NCBI GenBank assembly: GCA_963822955.1
Contig: CAWGJS010000002.1
Location: 2,418,001 to 2,482,000 of the forward strand
Reading direction: 5' to 3'
Origin: JAJYUU01 sp963822955
Lineage (GTDB): Bacteria; Actinomycetota; Actinomycetes; Streptosporangiales; Streptosporangiaceae
DNA length: 64,000 nt
Shown one piece after another: positions 36,245 through 45,238 of this stretch (positions within the stretch are counted from its first letter, which is position 1; every line of letters starts with the position of its first letter). The notes below the pieces were generated by a model. It did no database searches, had not been told where the DNA came from, and worked only from the letters and a program-made list of their open reading frames with translations. Both the position numbers and the translations under genes were made by a program.

Positions 36245-37050
36245 GCCGCCGCCCCGTCTCCGCCGGCCCCGACCCGCGAACGCGCCGCCGACGGCAGCAC
36301 CCCGATCTCGCCAAGGACCCGTACCAGCTCCGGCACAGCGTCCGTCCCCTGGCCGAGAACCTGAGCGCGCTGCGCCGAGCTGACCGGCACGCGGAGCCCG
36401 ACCTTGCGCAGCCCCTCGGCCTGCCACTGCGGCCGCAGCACCGTGATCTCGGCCCGCTTCGCCCGCAGCCGGCCCGGCAGCGAGGGATAACGCGGCAGGT
36501 TAATCCCTTCTTTCACGCTGACGACGGCAGGCAGGGCGACCTCGAACTCCTCCTGGGCGCCGAGGTGCTCCCGCCCGGCGCGCAGCACGTCACCGGCCAG
36601 CTCCAGCCGCTTGATCCCGGTGACGCACGGCCGCCCGAGCGCATGCGCCACCCGGACGCCAACCTGGTAACCGCCGGTATCGGCCGCCTCGTTTCCCAAC
36701 AATATGAGCGGGAACGGGGTCGGCCCGAGTTCGCCGACCGCCCACGAGATCGCGGCCGCAGTGGCGACCGGACCCCATTCCCGGCCGTCGGTCTCTAGCA
36801 GTACGCCGCGGTGTGCGCCAAGCGCGAGCATCTCGCGCAGCTGGTCGGCAGCCTCGGCCGGCCCGAGCGTGAGGACCGTGACCGAGCCGCCGAACCGCTC
36901 GGTGATCTGCACGGCTTCCTCAACCGCGCACTCCTCGTGCGGGCTGACGGTAAACCCGGACATGCGAGTGTCGACGTCCTGGCCGTCGGCAGTGACGACC
37001 ACCTTGCCGCCCACCATGGGCACGCGCTTCACGCAGACGAGGATGTCCAT
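36241..37050 (-). CDS. etfB: Electron transfer flavoprotein beta subunit
   Basis: 269 residues: MDILVCVKRVP start, FTVSPHEECAVEEAVQITER, VLTLGPAEAADQLREMLALG, ILLGNEAADTGGYQVGVRVA and LPAVVSVKEGINLPRYPSLP. These are the AMP-binding and recognition-loop regions of EtfB. The recognition loop (about 190-205) decides which dehydrogenase docks. It sits 3 bp after the GcvT-fused flavoprotein gene and overlaps etfA, so the three are one operon. This is a dedicated copy rather than the housekeeping fatty-acid ETF, judging from context. Confidence 0.92.
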   Translation of the reverse strand: MDILVCVKRVPMVGGKVVVTADGQDVDTRMSGFTVSPHEECAVEEAVQITERFGGSVTVLTLGPAEAADQLREMLALGAHRGVLLETDGREWGPVATAAAISWAVGELGPTPFPLILLGNEAADTGGYQVGVRVAHALGRPCVTGIKRLELAGDVLRAGREHLGAQEEFEVALPAVVSVKEGINLPRYPSLPGRLRAKRAEITVLRPQWQAEGLRKVGLRVPVSSAQRAQVLGQGTDAVPELVRVLGEIGVLPSAARSRVGAGGDGAAA

Positions 37051-37053
37051 GCG

Positions 37054-39573
37054 CTAGCGCCTAACCCGCTCGTTCGTCGGGTCGAACAGCGGTGTCGAGC
37101 CGGCCACCGCCACCGTCACCGGGTACTGCTCGCCCATGTACTCCACCGAGAGCGGCGTCCCCGCGACGGCCTGCTCTGGCGGCAGATAAGCCATGAGCAG
37201 GTGCTTGCCGACCGACGGCCCGGAGCCGGCGCTGGTGACGTACGAGCGACGGCCGCGCGCGTCCGTCAGCGGCTCGCCCTCGGCCGACAGCACAGGCTCG
37301 CCGCCCAGCATGTAGCGCAGCTCGCCCGACTCCGCGGCGTGGTCGTCGACGGTGAGCGTGCACAGCACCGCCGTCGGCGGGACCTCCCGCTGCCGCAGGT
37401 AGGCGGCCTTGCCCACGAAGTCCTGGTCCTTGACTCTCGGCCGGGTCATGCCAGCCTCGACCAGTGTGTAGCTGGCATCCAGCTCGGCGCCGTAAGCACG
37501 GTAGCCCTTCTCCAGCCGGCCGGTCGTGCCATAGACCCCGATCCCGGCCGGCACCAGGCCATCAGGCTGACCGGCTTCGAACACGGTGTCCCACAGCTTC
37601 CCGCCCTGCTCGGTCGGTATGTACAGCTCCCAGCCGAGCTCGCCCACGTAGGAGATCCTGGAGGCCAGCACCGTCATCCCGGCGACCTCGATCTCCTTGC
37701 AGGTACCGAACGCGAAGCCGTCGTTGGAGATGTCGTCCGCCGAGACCCGGCTCAGGATGTCGCGCGCCCGCGGTCCCCACAGGCCGAACGTGGCCCAGCC
37801 CGAAGTGAGGTCGCTGACCGCCGCTGACCCGTCATCGGGCAGGTGATCGGTGATCCACTTGTAGTCCATCATCCCGGTCGCGCCGCCGGTGACGACCCTG
37901 AAGTGCCGCGGGCCGAGCCGCATGACCGTCAGGTCCGCCCTGAAGCCACCGGCATCATCCAGGAACGAGGTGTAGATAACGCGGCCGTCCGCCACCTGCA
38001 TCTGCGCCACCGCCAGGCGCTGCAGTGCCTGGAGGGCTCCAGGACCCGTCACGTCCAGGATGGCGAACGCCGACAGGTCGAACAGCCCGGCGGCCTCGCG
38101 CATGGCCAGGTGCTCGGCGTTGATGATCGGCGACCACCAGCGCGACTCCCACTCGCTGCCGCGGTCCATCAGCTTGCCTGCGTACTTGTCCAGCAGGCCG
38201 GCGTTGGACTCATACCAGAACGGCCGCTCCCAGCCGACGGTCTCATGAAACACCGCGCCGAGCGCGCGCTCGGCCTGATAGGCCGGACTGACCCGTACCG
38301 GCCGGCCGGACTCCCACTGCTCGGCCGGGTGCACGATCCCGTACATCTTGTTGAAGCCCTCTTGCGCCCGTGCGGTCACATGCGCGGTCGTGCGCTGGTG
38401 GCCGTAGAACCGCGAGATGTCGGTCTCGTGAATGTCGATCTCCGGGGTGACGCCGCTCATCCACTCAGCCACCGCGCGGCCGATGCCAGGGCCCTCCTTG
38501 ATCCAGCTGGCCGCGACCGACCACAAGCCGGGTACCTCAGGCGTCTCGCCGAGGACCGGGTGACCGTCGGGCGTCATAGAGATCAGCCCATTGATCGCGT
38601 ATCGCACGCCGGCCCGCTCGTCGCCGAGCAGGTCGGGCATGAGCTCCAGGGCCTTTTCCAGCTGCGGGTCGAAGTCGTCTGAGGTGAACGGCATCTCAGT
38701 GGGCGAGAGCACAGCTTCCTCGATGGAGGGGATGTCCTCCGGTGACACGATGATCGGCCGGTGCGCGTACGAGCCTACCTCCATGTCACCGCCGTGCTGG
38801 CGCTCATACATGTTCTCGTCGACGTCTCGCACGATCGGATAGGCGATCTCGCCCTCCGTCCCGTCGAACAGCGCGATCGGCCCGACGCTGATCATCTGGT
38901 GCACGATGGGCGTCAGCGGGATGCGCGCGCCGGCCATCCGCGCGATCCGCGGGCTCCACACGCCGCAGCAGATTGCTACCACGTCGGTCGCGATGTCGCC
39001 CTTCGTGGTCCGGACCCCGGCCACCCGGCCCGTCTCGGTCTTGTCGATGCCGAGCACTTCCGCTCCGGCGATCACGGTCAGCGCGTCTAGCTGCTGTGCT
39101 CGCTCGCGCATGAGCGTTCCGGCCCGCAGCGAGTCGACGACACCGACGGTCGGGAAGTAGGCGCCGCCGAGTATGACCGAGTCGTCGAGGTACGGCACCA
39201 GCTTGCGCACGCGCTCGGGGGTTAGCACTTCAGCCGGGATGCCCCAGGACTTCGCTTGCGTGCACCGGCGGCGCAGCTCCTGCATCCGCGCCTGCGTGCG
39301 GGCAACCTCGATCCCGCCGCTCTCGGTGAAGACGCCCAGCTCCTTGTACTGGTCCGTGCTGTCCCTGGTCAGCTCCATCATCATCTTGGAGTACTCGATC
39401 GGGAAGATGAAGTTCGATGCGTGCCCGGTCGAGCCGCCAGGGTTCGGCATCGGCCCCTTGTCCACCAGCACCAGCTGCGTCCAGCCGAGCCGGGCCAGGT
39501 GGTAGGCCAGGCTGTTGCCGACAATGCCCGCACCGATGATGACGGCACTAGCCCGGTCCGGGGTCTCGCTCAT
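37054..39573 (-). CDS. Dimethylglycine/sarcosine dehydrogenase-like flavoprotein fused to a GcvT domain
   Basis: 839 residues. The N-terminal DAO-type FAD domain has AVIIGAGIVGNSLAYHLARL and GGSTGHASNFIFPIEYSK, whose His may carry FAD covalently as in dimethylglycine oxidase. A cap and substrate domain extends to about 420 (IVRDVDENMYERQHGGDMEV, GLISMTPDGHPVLGETPEV). The C-terminal GcvT-like folate-binding region (about 430-830) has SRISYVGELGWELYIPTEQG and DFVGKAAYLRQ. The reaction expected is oxidative N-demethylation, with formaldehyde trapped as 5,10-methylene-THF and electrons going to the adjacent ETF. Which methylated glycine it uses is not proven. Confidence 0.88.
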   Translation of the reverse strand: MSETPDRASAVIIGAGIVGNSLAYHLARLGWTQLVLVDKGPMPNPGGSTGHASNFIFPIEYSKMMMELTRDSTDQYKELGVFTESGGIEVARTQARMQELRRRCTQAKSWGIPAEVLTPERVRKLVPYLDDSVILGGAYFPTVGVVDSLRAGTLMRERAQQLDALTVIAGAEVLGIDKTETGRVAGVRTTKGDIATDVVAICCGVWSPRIARMAGARIPLTPIVHQMISVGPIALFDGTEGEIAYPIVRDVDENMYERQHGGDMEVGSYAHRPIIVSPEDIPSIEEAVLSPTEMPFTSDDFDPQLEKALELMPDLLGDERAGVRYAINGLISMTPDGHPVLGETPEVPGLWSVAASWIKEGPGIGRAVAEWMSGVTPEIDIHETDISRFYGHQRTTAHVTARAQEGFNKMYGIVHPAEQWESGRPVRVSPAYQAERALGAVFHETVGWERPFWYESNAGLLDKYAGKLMDRGSEWESRWWSPIINAEHLAMREAAGLFDLSAFAILDVTGPGALQALQRLAVAQMQVADGRVIYTSFLDDAGGFRADLTVMRLGPRHFRVVTGGATGMMDYKWITDHLPDDGSAAVSDLTSGWATFGLWGPRARDILSRVSADDISNDGFAFGTCKEIEVAGMTVLASRISYVGELGWELYIPTEQGGKLWDTVFEAGQPDGLVPAGIGVYGTTGRLEKGYRAYGAELDASYTLVEAGMTRPRVKDQDFVGKAAYLRQREVPPTAVLCTLTVDDHAAESGELRYMLGGEPVLSAEGEPLTDARGRRSYVTSAGSGPSVGKHLLMAYLPPEQAVAGTPLSVEYMGEQYPVTVAVAGSTPLFDPTNERVRR

Positions 39574-39670
39574 CTAACTCTCCGCCGATCTGTCAAGGGC
39601 CGATCTGTGGTGTCAAGTGTGGTGCAACTAGTCGCGAGCCGGCCACGGACGGCTGCGGCCCGCCGGGCAA

Positions 39671-39714
39671 GATCACGGACGACTTCCCCGTTCCTGGGAA
39701 AGCCGCCCGTGATC
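39671..39714 (-). terminator. Hairpin between APC permease and dehydrogenase genes
   Basis: GATCACGG (39671-39678) pairs with CCGTGATC (39707-39714), with CTTCCC/GGGAAAG pairing inside. It lies after the permease stop and may reduce read-through into the dehydrogenase. Confidence 0.6.
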
Positions 39715-39776
39715 GTCATGCGCAAACCATCGATTGTCGGGGCTCACCAGGAAGACCCGGTGAGCTTCCGGTGCTC

Positions 39777-41393
39777 CTACTCGACCGGGATCTCCTTGTT
39801 GATCAGGCCGAGATCGATGCCCTGGCTCCGGCGAACGAGCCGGGCCCACACGTACACGACGATCGCCAGCACGTACATCGCGCCCATGAAGTACAGGGAA
39901 TCCCTGTTGTTCACGAAGTACAGGCTGTTGTGGAACCACTCGAAAAGGTCGAAGACCAGCAGCGCGATGGTCACCCAGCCTGCGAGTGGCACGAGCGGAA
40001 TGCCAGCTACCTTGATCCGGCTCGCCGGGGACGCCGCCCAGAGGTCGGGCTTGCGCCAGGGCAGGATGACGACCGCGATCGCGCTGAACAGATACGTCAC
40101 CGCGATGACCAGCGTCGCGTCCAGCGTGTAGCTCCGGAAGGACAGGGAGTACGCGTAGACCGCGCTCAGCCCGGCCGCCGGGAGCAGCATCAGGATCAGC
40201 GAGTAGAACGGCACCTTGCGCTTCTCCGACACCTCGGCCGCGCGGTCAGGCAGTACGCGGTCGAACGCGGCGGCGAAGATAACCCTCGTCGAGGACAGGA
40301 ACAAGGTCCCGACCCAGCCGATGAACCACAGGCTGAGCCCAAGGATCAGGATTACCTGGAACACGGTGTTGTGCACCAGCCAGCCGGCGAACAGGAACGG
40401 ATACGGCCAGATGCCGAACTGCGGCGTCAGGTTGTAGTCCAGCGAGTTGAGATTCTGGTAGAACGCCCAGCCGATCGTCTTGTCCACCAGCAGCAGGAAG
40501 ACGATCGTCAGCAGCACGGTGATCCACAGGCCGGTGAACATGCCGGTGAAGACACGCTTGAAGTCGCTGGCGCCGCGGATCTCGCCGTACAGGGTAGAGC
40601 CCCAGTTCGGCCACAGGATGAAGAACATCATCGCCGGCACGAGAAGCATGGTCGGGCCGATAGGGCCGAAGCCCAGGTTGTACGTGCTGTACCCGGCCTT
40701 CTTGGCTGCCGCATTGGTCGCCGCGTAGGCGTTGTGCACGCCGAAGATCTTCTGGCCCTCCAAGTTGAACGAGCTGATGAACGAGGCGTGGCTGTTTATC
40801 AGCAGCAGGACGACGACCACCCCGAAGAAAACCAAACCGCCGTAGAAGCACCATTTCTGGATCTTGGCGTAGCCAGCCATGCCCAGGGAGACCAGGATGC
40901 CGGCGATCGCGATCGTGATCAGGCAGACCACGAAGATCCCCGTCTTCGAGGTGAACCAGACAGCACCGCTAGGGTCGCCCAGTGTCGCCCATAGCGGCTG
41001 GAACAGGATGACCGACAGGATGTTGCCGTAGATCGGCGCCCACAGCCAGAGGATGAACCACCAGCCGGTCGCGGCCATCACGAACCCGATGCCGCTGCCC
41101 AGGATCCGGGTCTGCCAGACATAGTCGCCACCTGCCCGCGGGATAGTGACGATGAGTCCGCTATACGCGATCACCAGGAACGACACGAGGATGGCCGAGA
41201 TAATGATCGACGTGATGAACTGACCCTTGGGGAACGCGGGCCCGGCGAAAGTGAACTCATAGATTCCCAGCGTCAGGAAGTTGGTCGCCAGGCACGCGTA
41301 AATAATCGAATCCCTGACTGACCAGCCTCGGACGAGTCCGGTGGCCTTCCGGAGAAAGAGCGTCGGAGTCTCGCCTATCGATTCTGTCGCCAT
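39777..41393 (-). CDS. APC superfamily amino acid/amine permease
   Basis: 538 residues, about 12 membrane segments. The N terminus is RGWSVRDSIIYACLATNFLT, followed by PRAGGDYVWQTRILGSGIGF, the conserved helix-1/2 region of APC transporters. ILVSLGMAGYAKIQK and TRVIFAAAFDRVLPDRAAEV are further family blocks. Aromatic-rich helices (WWFILWLWAPIYG, FFILWPNWG) are unusual for amino acid permeases and could suit a quaternary amine, by inference only. Its place between the phosphoesterase and the dimethylglycine-dehydrogenase-like gene makes it the probable uptake system for the pathway substrate. Confidence 0.87.
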   Translation of the reverse strand: MATESIGETPTLFLRKATGLVRGWSVRDSIIYACLATNFLTLGIYEFTFAGPAFPKGQFITSIIISAILVSFLVIAYSGLIVTIPRAGGDYVWQTRILGSGIGFVMAATGWWFILWLWAPIYGNILSVILFQPLWATLGDPSGAVWFTSKTGIFVVCLITIAIAGILVSLGMAGYAKIQKWCFYGGLVFFGVVVVLLLINSHASFISSFNLEGQKIFGVHNAYAATNAAAKKAGYSTYNLGFGPIGPTMLLVPAMMFFILWPNWGSTLYGEIRGASDFKRVFTGMFTGLWITVLLTIVFLLLVDKTIGWAFYQNLNSLDYNLTPQFGIWPYPFLFAGWLVHNTVFQVILILGLSLWFIGWVGTLFLSSTRVIFAAAFDRVLPDRAAEVSEKRKVPFYSLILMLLPAAGLSAVYAYSLSFRSYTLDATLVIAVTYLFSAIAVVILPWRKPDLWAASPASRIKVAGIPLVPLAGWVTIALLVFDLFEWFHNSLYFVNNRDSLYFMGAMYVLAIVVYVWARLVRRSQGIDLGLINKEIPVE

Positions 41394-41426
41394 CTGCGCC
41401 TCTCTAGTTAGCCCTCTCAGTGGTTG

Positions 41427-42365
41427 TTAACCGTTCACTAGCAGATACCTGGACACCTTCGCCTTCTTGACGTCCAGGTCGATTACTGCTCCCTGCAGTA
41501 TCCCGTCGCCGTAGACGCTGCCGGGGTTTATCGCGAGAGTGCGGTTCATCTTCTTGGTCGCGCGGCTCTCGTGAATGTGGCCGTGCACCGATAGCAGCGG
41601 CTGGTGCTTGAGGATGGCGTTCCGCACAGCGACAGACCCGACCGGCTTCATGACCACACCGCCATGCATCGGGCGCAGGTTCTCGTCCAGTGCCGGCGCC
41701 TCGTCCAGCCCGGTTCCGTACGGCGGCGCGTGGAAGTTGAAGATCGCCCGGCCCATGTCAGGCACGAGGCTGGCGACCGCCTCGATCTTCGCCGCCAGCT
41801 CCTCCTCCGGCGCCTCCCGGTAGGTGTCCCAGGGAGTGGGATTCGTCCAGCCCATCGAGACCAGCGAGAAACCGTCGAGGTCAAGCAGCTTGCCCTCGCC
41901 GAAGCTCACGCACGGCGAAGACTCGATGACGCTGTCGATCTCGAAGATGTCGTCGTTGCCGCCATTGAGGATGCAGGGGATTTGGCCGCCGCGCAGCTTG
42001 CCATCCGCCATGTCCAGCCAGCGGTCCAGCGAACTGATCATCTCTTCGCTGAAGCGACGATCGACGGCTCCCTCGTTCTCGCCGAGGTGCGTCAGCTCCT
42101 CCTGGCTAACGATGGCCGGATAGAAGCCGCTGTTGCGGATCTTCGTCATCACTTCGTCAAGCTCGGCCTTGGTTTCCAGGCGCATAGTCTCGCCGCGCAC
42201 GGTTACCTGCCAGTAGCCGTTGTGGGCCGTGATCGGCACCATTGCCTTGCCCGTGACATCACCGCCGAGCACCACGAGGTCGGCCTTATAGAAGGCCGCC
42301 GAGTTCAGGAACTTACGCCAGCAGACCTCTGACCCGTGGATATCGGTGGCAAAAAAGATCTTCAT
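41427..42365 (-). CDS. Metallophosphoesterase
   Basis: 312 residues with all calcineurin-type motifs: DIHG near residue 8, GGDV (about 35), GGNDD (about 137), NFHAPP (about 211) and GHIHES (about 262). These bind two metal ions. The chemistry would be hydrolysis of a phosphodiester or phosphomonoester. The role within an amine-catabolism operon is unclear; it is 33 bp upstream of the permease and probably the first gene. A promoter is seen just upstream. Confidence 0.88.
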   Translation of the reverse strand: MKIFFATDIHGSEVCWRKFLNSAAFYKADLVVLGGDVTGKAMVPITAHNGYWQVTVRGETMRLETKAELDEVMTKIRNSGFYPAIVSQEELTHLGENEGAVDRRFSEEMISSLDRWLDMADGKLRGGQIPCILNGGNDDIFEIDSVIESSPCVSFGEGKLLDLDGFSLVSMGWTNPTPWDTYREAPEEELAAKIEAVASLVPDMGRAIFNFHAPPYGTGLDEAPALDENLRPMHGGVVMKPVGSVAVRNAILKHQPLLSVHGHIHESRATKKMNRTLAINPGSVYGDGILQGAVIDLDVKKAKVSRYLLVNG

Positions 42366-42399
42366 GTACTGCGCCCTTACCGCTTGGCTTGTGGGAATC

Positions 42400-42429
42400 G
42401 GTCTAGCAGTATGCGCAACTGGACGTCAA
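42400..42429 (-). promoter_or_regulatory. Promoter of the phosphoesterase-permease-dehydrogenase-ETF operon
   Basis: On the minus strand TTGACG (plus 42424-42429), 18 bp, TAGACC (42400-42405), about 35 nt before ATG 42365. There is no obvious operator repeat. Confidence 0.5.
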
Positions 42430-42483
42430 GATTGAAACCCGACCAATGGCGCGCAGCCTGCGCGAATTAGTGCTGGCAGCGGG

Positions 42484-43311
42484 TCAGTGGCCAACCTCCT
42501 CCGGCAGCTCATACCAGCGGACGCGATCCCCCACGTTGGCGCGCAGTTTCCACTTCATGCCCTTGGGCACAGAGTGGGCGACCTCGGCGAGGTGACGAGC
42601 CTGCGCGAGCGGGTCGTGGCGAGCGCCGGCCGGGACAAGATGCGGGCTGTTAGCCACGAGCGCAGCCAGCTTCTCCAGGTTCGCAGTGACGGTTCGCCAC
42701 CAGCCCCAGTCGGCGGCCAGCAGCTGGCCGAAGCGATCGGTGTCCAGGTGCGGCGCGCTCGGCGCGCCCCTAGCCGCCCGTACCTGCAGCCCCGACAACA
42801 GCTGCATGATGTCCCTGACGTCCTTCTCATTCAGCTCGACGATCTGGAGCTTGGACAGCAGGATGTCGATCGCGTCCAGGGTGAGCGGGAGCCGGCCGTA
42901 TCCGGGGCGGAAGTCGAGCACGTGGCACATGGTGAGGCGGTCCACCATGACGTCGATCGGCCGGCCCGACGGGGCATTGAAATACATCTGCCGGTCGCCG
43001 TTGAGGTTATTGAACCTGCGGTCCGGCACGCAGCCGCTGTCCTCGAGGAAGGCAGCGGTCGCCTTCCGCCCCTTAGACAGACAGGCGAAGTCCATGTCCT
43101 GGCCGGCTCGCAGCCGTGGCGGCAGGTCGGGGGTCAGGACGCGCACCGCCAAGCCGCCGAGCAGCTTGAGCCCGACGCCAGCGGTTCCGGCATTCTGTGC
43201 CAGCGCAACTGCTTCGGGCAGTGGATCGTCTACGACAGTATCCGGCGAATGGCCTGGCTGAACTCCCACGGCTTGCTCCTGCACGGCGGCGAGGTATGGC
43301 GTCAACCGCAC
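42484..43311 (-). CDS. Nucleotidyltransferase-like hypothetical protein
   Basis: 275 residues from GTG. The central part has the minimal nucleotidyltransferase pattern of AbiEii/AbiGii-like proteins: KLLGGLAVRVL (Gly-Gly turn), then GQDMDFACL with two Asp, and RPIDVMVDRL with a third carboxylate. The C-terminal half is helical (NLEKLAALVANSPHL). It might be a solitary toxin-like or RNA-modifying nucleotidyltransferase. No antitoxin gene pairs with it. The upstream region has the palindrome GTCTATAGAC (43321-43330). Confidence 0.6.
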   Translation of the reverse strand: MRLTPYLAAVQEQAVGVQPGHSPDTVVDDPLPEAVALAQNAGTAGVGLKLLGGLAVRVLTPDLPPRLRAGQDMDFACLSKGRKATAAFLEDSGCVPDRRFNNLNGDRQMYFNAPSGRPIDVMVDRLTMCHVLDFRPGYGRLPLTLDAIDILLSKLQIVELNEKDVRDIMQLLSGLQVRAARGAPSAPHLDTDRFGQLLAADWGWWRTVTANLEKLAALVANSPHLVPAGARHDPLAQARHLAEVAHSVPKGMKWKLRANVGDRVRWYELPEEVGH

Positions 43312-43350
43312 AATACAGGGGTCTATAGACGAAGCGGCCGCTAGAACATA

Positions 43351-43368
43351 AATCGGCTAGTGCCGATT
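43351..43368 (-). terminator. Hairpin after the small membrane protein gene
   Basis: AATCGGC-TAGT-GCCGATT, a 7-bp stem with a 4-nt loop, 48 bp past the minus-strand stop at 43417. Confidence 0.5.
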
Positions 43369-43416
43369 ACTGCGCGAGCCCCGATCACTCAGCGCGCCGG
43401 CCCGGTATGGCGCGGC

Positions 43417-43767
43417 TTAGCGGGGCGGTAGCCCGCTGCCAGCCGACTGGCTTTCCGCTGCCTCTCGCGCGGCTTCCTCGGAGCTAGCCGAACTCGCGCG
43501 GCCAGCGCCTGCGGTCTGATAACTCTCCTCCGGTGCCGCGAGCCGCTGCGGCGGAATCTCCGGCGGCTGCTCGCCCGGAATGGGCATGAGCTGCCGGCCA
43601 CCGTCGATGGCCTTGAACACCCCGCCTGCTACCTCGGCGCGCGGCGGCGGGCTCTTGTGCTTCCAGGCTGGATGTGTCGACGCGTACAAAACGAGAGATA
43701 CCCAGCCAAAAACCGCGAGAAATGCGATGATCGGGATGACGATATTAGCAGCCAAAGTACCTGACAT
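43417..43767 (-). CDS. Small single-pass membrane protein
   Basis: 116 residues. One membrane helix near the N terminus (NIVIPIIAFLAVFGWVSLVL) is followed by HPAWKHKSPPP and a disordered Pro/Glu/Ala/Ser-rich tail. No domain is recognised. The tail probably faces the cytoplasm because of the positive residues after the helix. It stands between the nucleotidyltransferase-like gene and the G6PD remnant, on the same strand. Confidence 0.65.
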   Translation of the reverse strand: MSGTLAANIVIPIIAFLAVFGWVSLVLYASTHPAWKHKSPPPRAEVAGGVFKAIDGGRQLMPIPGEQPPEIPPQRLAAPEESYQTAGAGRASSASSEEAAREAAESQSAGSGLPPR

Positions 43768-43868
43768 GACGGGCCCCCCGGTCCCTGGTCACGACTCGCT
43801 AGCTCAGCCATACCCGGCTGGCCTGCTGCTGCACCTGCCGGTCTGACCGGTAATGGTCTGGATGATGG

Positions 43869-44195
43869 TCAGCTGAGCGCTTCGTGCAGCCATGGCGGCT
43901 GCCAGCGCGGGTAGCCAGATAGAAGAAGCGCTTCGGCCTGCGGCGGTCCCCACGTCCCCGCCTGGTATCGCTGCGCGGGCGGCGGGTAAGCCAGCAGCGG
44001 CTGCAGGATCCGCCAGCTCTCTTCCATGGCGTCCTGGCGGGCGAACAGCCGGTCGTCGCCAGTCAGCGCGTCGTACAGCAACCGCTTATAGGGCGCCTGC
44101 GGCTCGCCGAGCTCACGAGCGAACAACGTGTCCAGCCGCACCGGACGCCAGGCCCGTTTCTCGTCAAGCGCCGACAGCTGGAGGTGAACAGGCAC
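43869..44195 (-). pseudogene. Remnant of glucose-6-phosphate dehydrogenase (C-terminal ~105 residues)
   Basis: The frame reads HLQLSALDEKRAWRPVRLDT, then ELGEPQAPYKRLLYDALTGD, DRLFARQDAMEESWRILQPL and a final YQAGTWGPPQAEALLLSGYP. This is the C-terminal end of Zwf/G6PD (the PYERLLxDAxxGD and YxxGSWGPxEA motifs). A full protein has about 500 residues; the catalytic Rossmann part and the RIDHYLGKE active site are missing, and no upstream frame supplies them before the R2lox gene. A short GTG start exists at 44195. It is probably left from a deletion or rearrangement. Confidence 0.82.
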
Positions 44196-44255
44196 GTTAA
44201 GGCCGTCGCGGCTTCGACTGTGCCGCCAGCGAGCTGCCGCCCGCGGCCGCCGGGG

Positions 44256-45212
44256 CTAGTCCACGTGTTTGAGTTCCTCCGGCTCGAATGCCTCGATGGC
44301 GCTGGCGTCCACCTCTTCGATGCTCATCGTCCTGGCAACGGCGAGCGCCTCAAGCCGGCGCTTGATCAGCTGCTGCTGGAATTCGTCATCGAAACCGGCG
44401 GCAGCCAGCCGCTCCCGTGTCTGCGGATCCGCCGCCCCGTAACCGCCGCCGAAACCGGCGGTCAGCTTCGCCCAGCGCCGCTCGACCCACTCCCATAGCT
44501 CGGGGTTCTCCGCGATGATGCGCCGCCCCAGGTACGTGCCGTAGGCAATATGGCGCCGCTCGTCCCGCTGGGTCAGCTTCAAGCCGGCCGCAAGCCCGGG
44601 AAGCTTGCCCAGCCTGCGCAGGACCAGATCCCAGCGCCGGTACCCGGCAATGGCCGCCACGCCCTCGACAAGCTGGTTGTAGATCAGGGTCGCGTCCAGG
44701 ATCGCCCGCGGCGATCTGTCCGTGTCGAGCTTTCGCATCACTCTCGTCAGTGCCCCGTCGAACAGTCCCGTGCGGCCTTGCCCGAGGGCGGCCTGCTGAG
44801 CCCGGACCAGGTCATCCAGCGAGGCCGGGTCGAGGCCGACGGCGTCGAACCAGCGGCGGAACATTTCGGTGTGCTTAGCCTCTTCCATCGCGAACATCGA
44901 CAGGTACATCGTGTCCTCGAGACGCCCCAGGTCAGACATGCACCGCAGCAGCGGGACGATGTCGAGCGTGACGGCCTCCTCGCCGACCATAAAGCCGCGC
45001 GCCGACATGCCCACGAGCACCCTTTCCTCGTGCGACATCTCCTGCCAGTCGATGGCGTCCTGCGAGAAGTCAATGTCGGCCGGATCCCAGAAGAGCTTCT
45101 TGGACTTCTCCCACAGCCGCCACGGCACCGACTCATAATCGAGGCCGCGCGTCGAACGGTAACGGGTGATCTGGGTCTCCTGGATCTTGCCGCCAGCCAC
45201 GGGCTCTGTCAT
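44256..45212 (-). CDS. R2-like ligand-binding oxidase (R2lox)
   Basis: 318 residues, ferritin-like four-helix fold as in mycobacterial Rv0233. All six metal ligands are in place: Glu78, Glu111, His114, Glu183, Glu218, His221. The residues that form the ether crosslink, Val81 and Tyr178, are also present. The protein binds a Mn/Fe pair and a fatty-acid-like ligand and reacts with oxygen. It is not a ribonucleotide reductase subunit: no R1 gene is nearby and the radical-transfer path is absent. The physiological substrate is unknown. It follows the decarboxylase gene by 26 bp. Confidence 0.92.
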   Translation of the reverse strand: MTEPVAGGKIQETQITRYRSTRGLDYESVPWRLWEKSKKLFWDPADIDFSQDAIDWQEMSHEERVLVGMSARGFMVGEEAVTLDIVPLLRCMSDLGRLEDTMYLSMFAMEEAKHTEMFRRWFDAVGLDPASLDDLVRAQQAALGQGRTGLFDGALTRVMRKLDTDRSPRAILDATLIYNQLVEGVAAIAGYRRWDLVLRRLGKLPGLAAGLKLTQRDERRHIAYGTYLGRRIIAENPELWEWVERRWAKLTAGFGGGYGAADPQTRERLAAAGFDDEFQQQLIKRRLEALAVARTMSIEEVDASAIEAFEPEELKHVD

Positions 45213-45238
45213 CTTCCGCCTCCTTCAAGATGGCCGGC

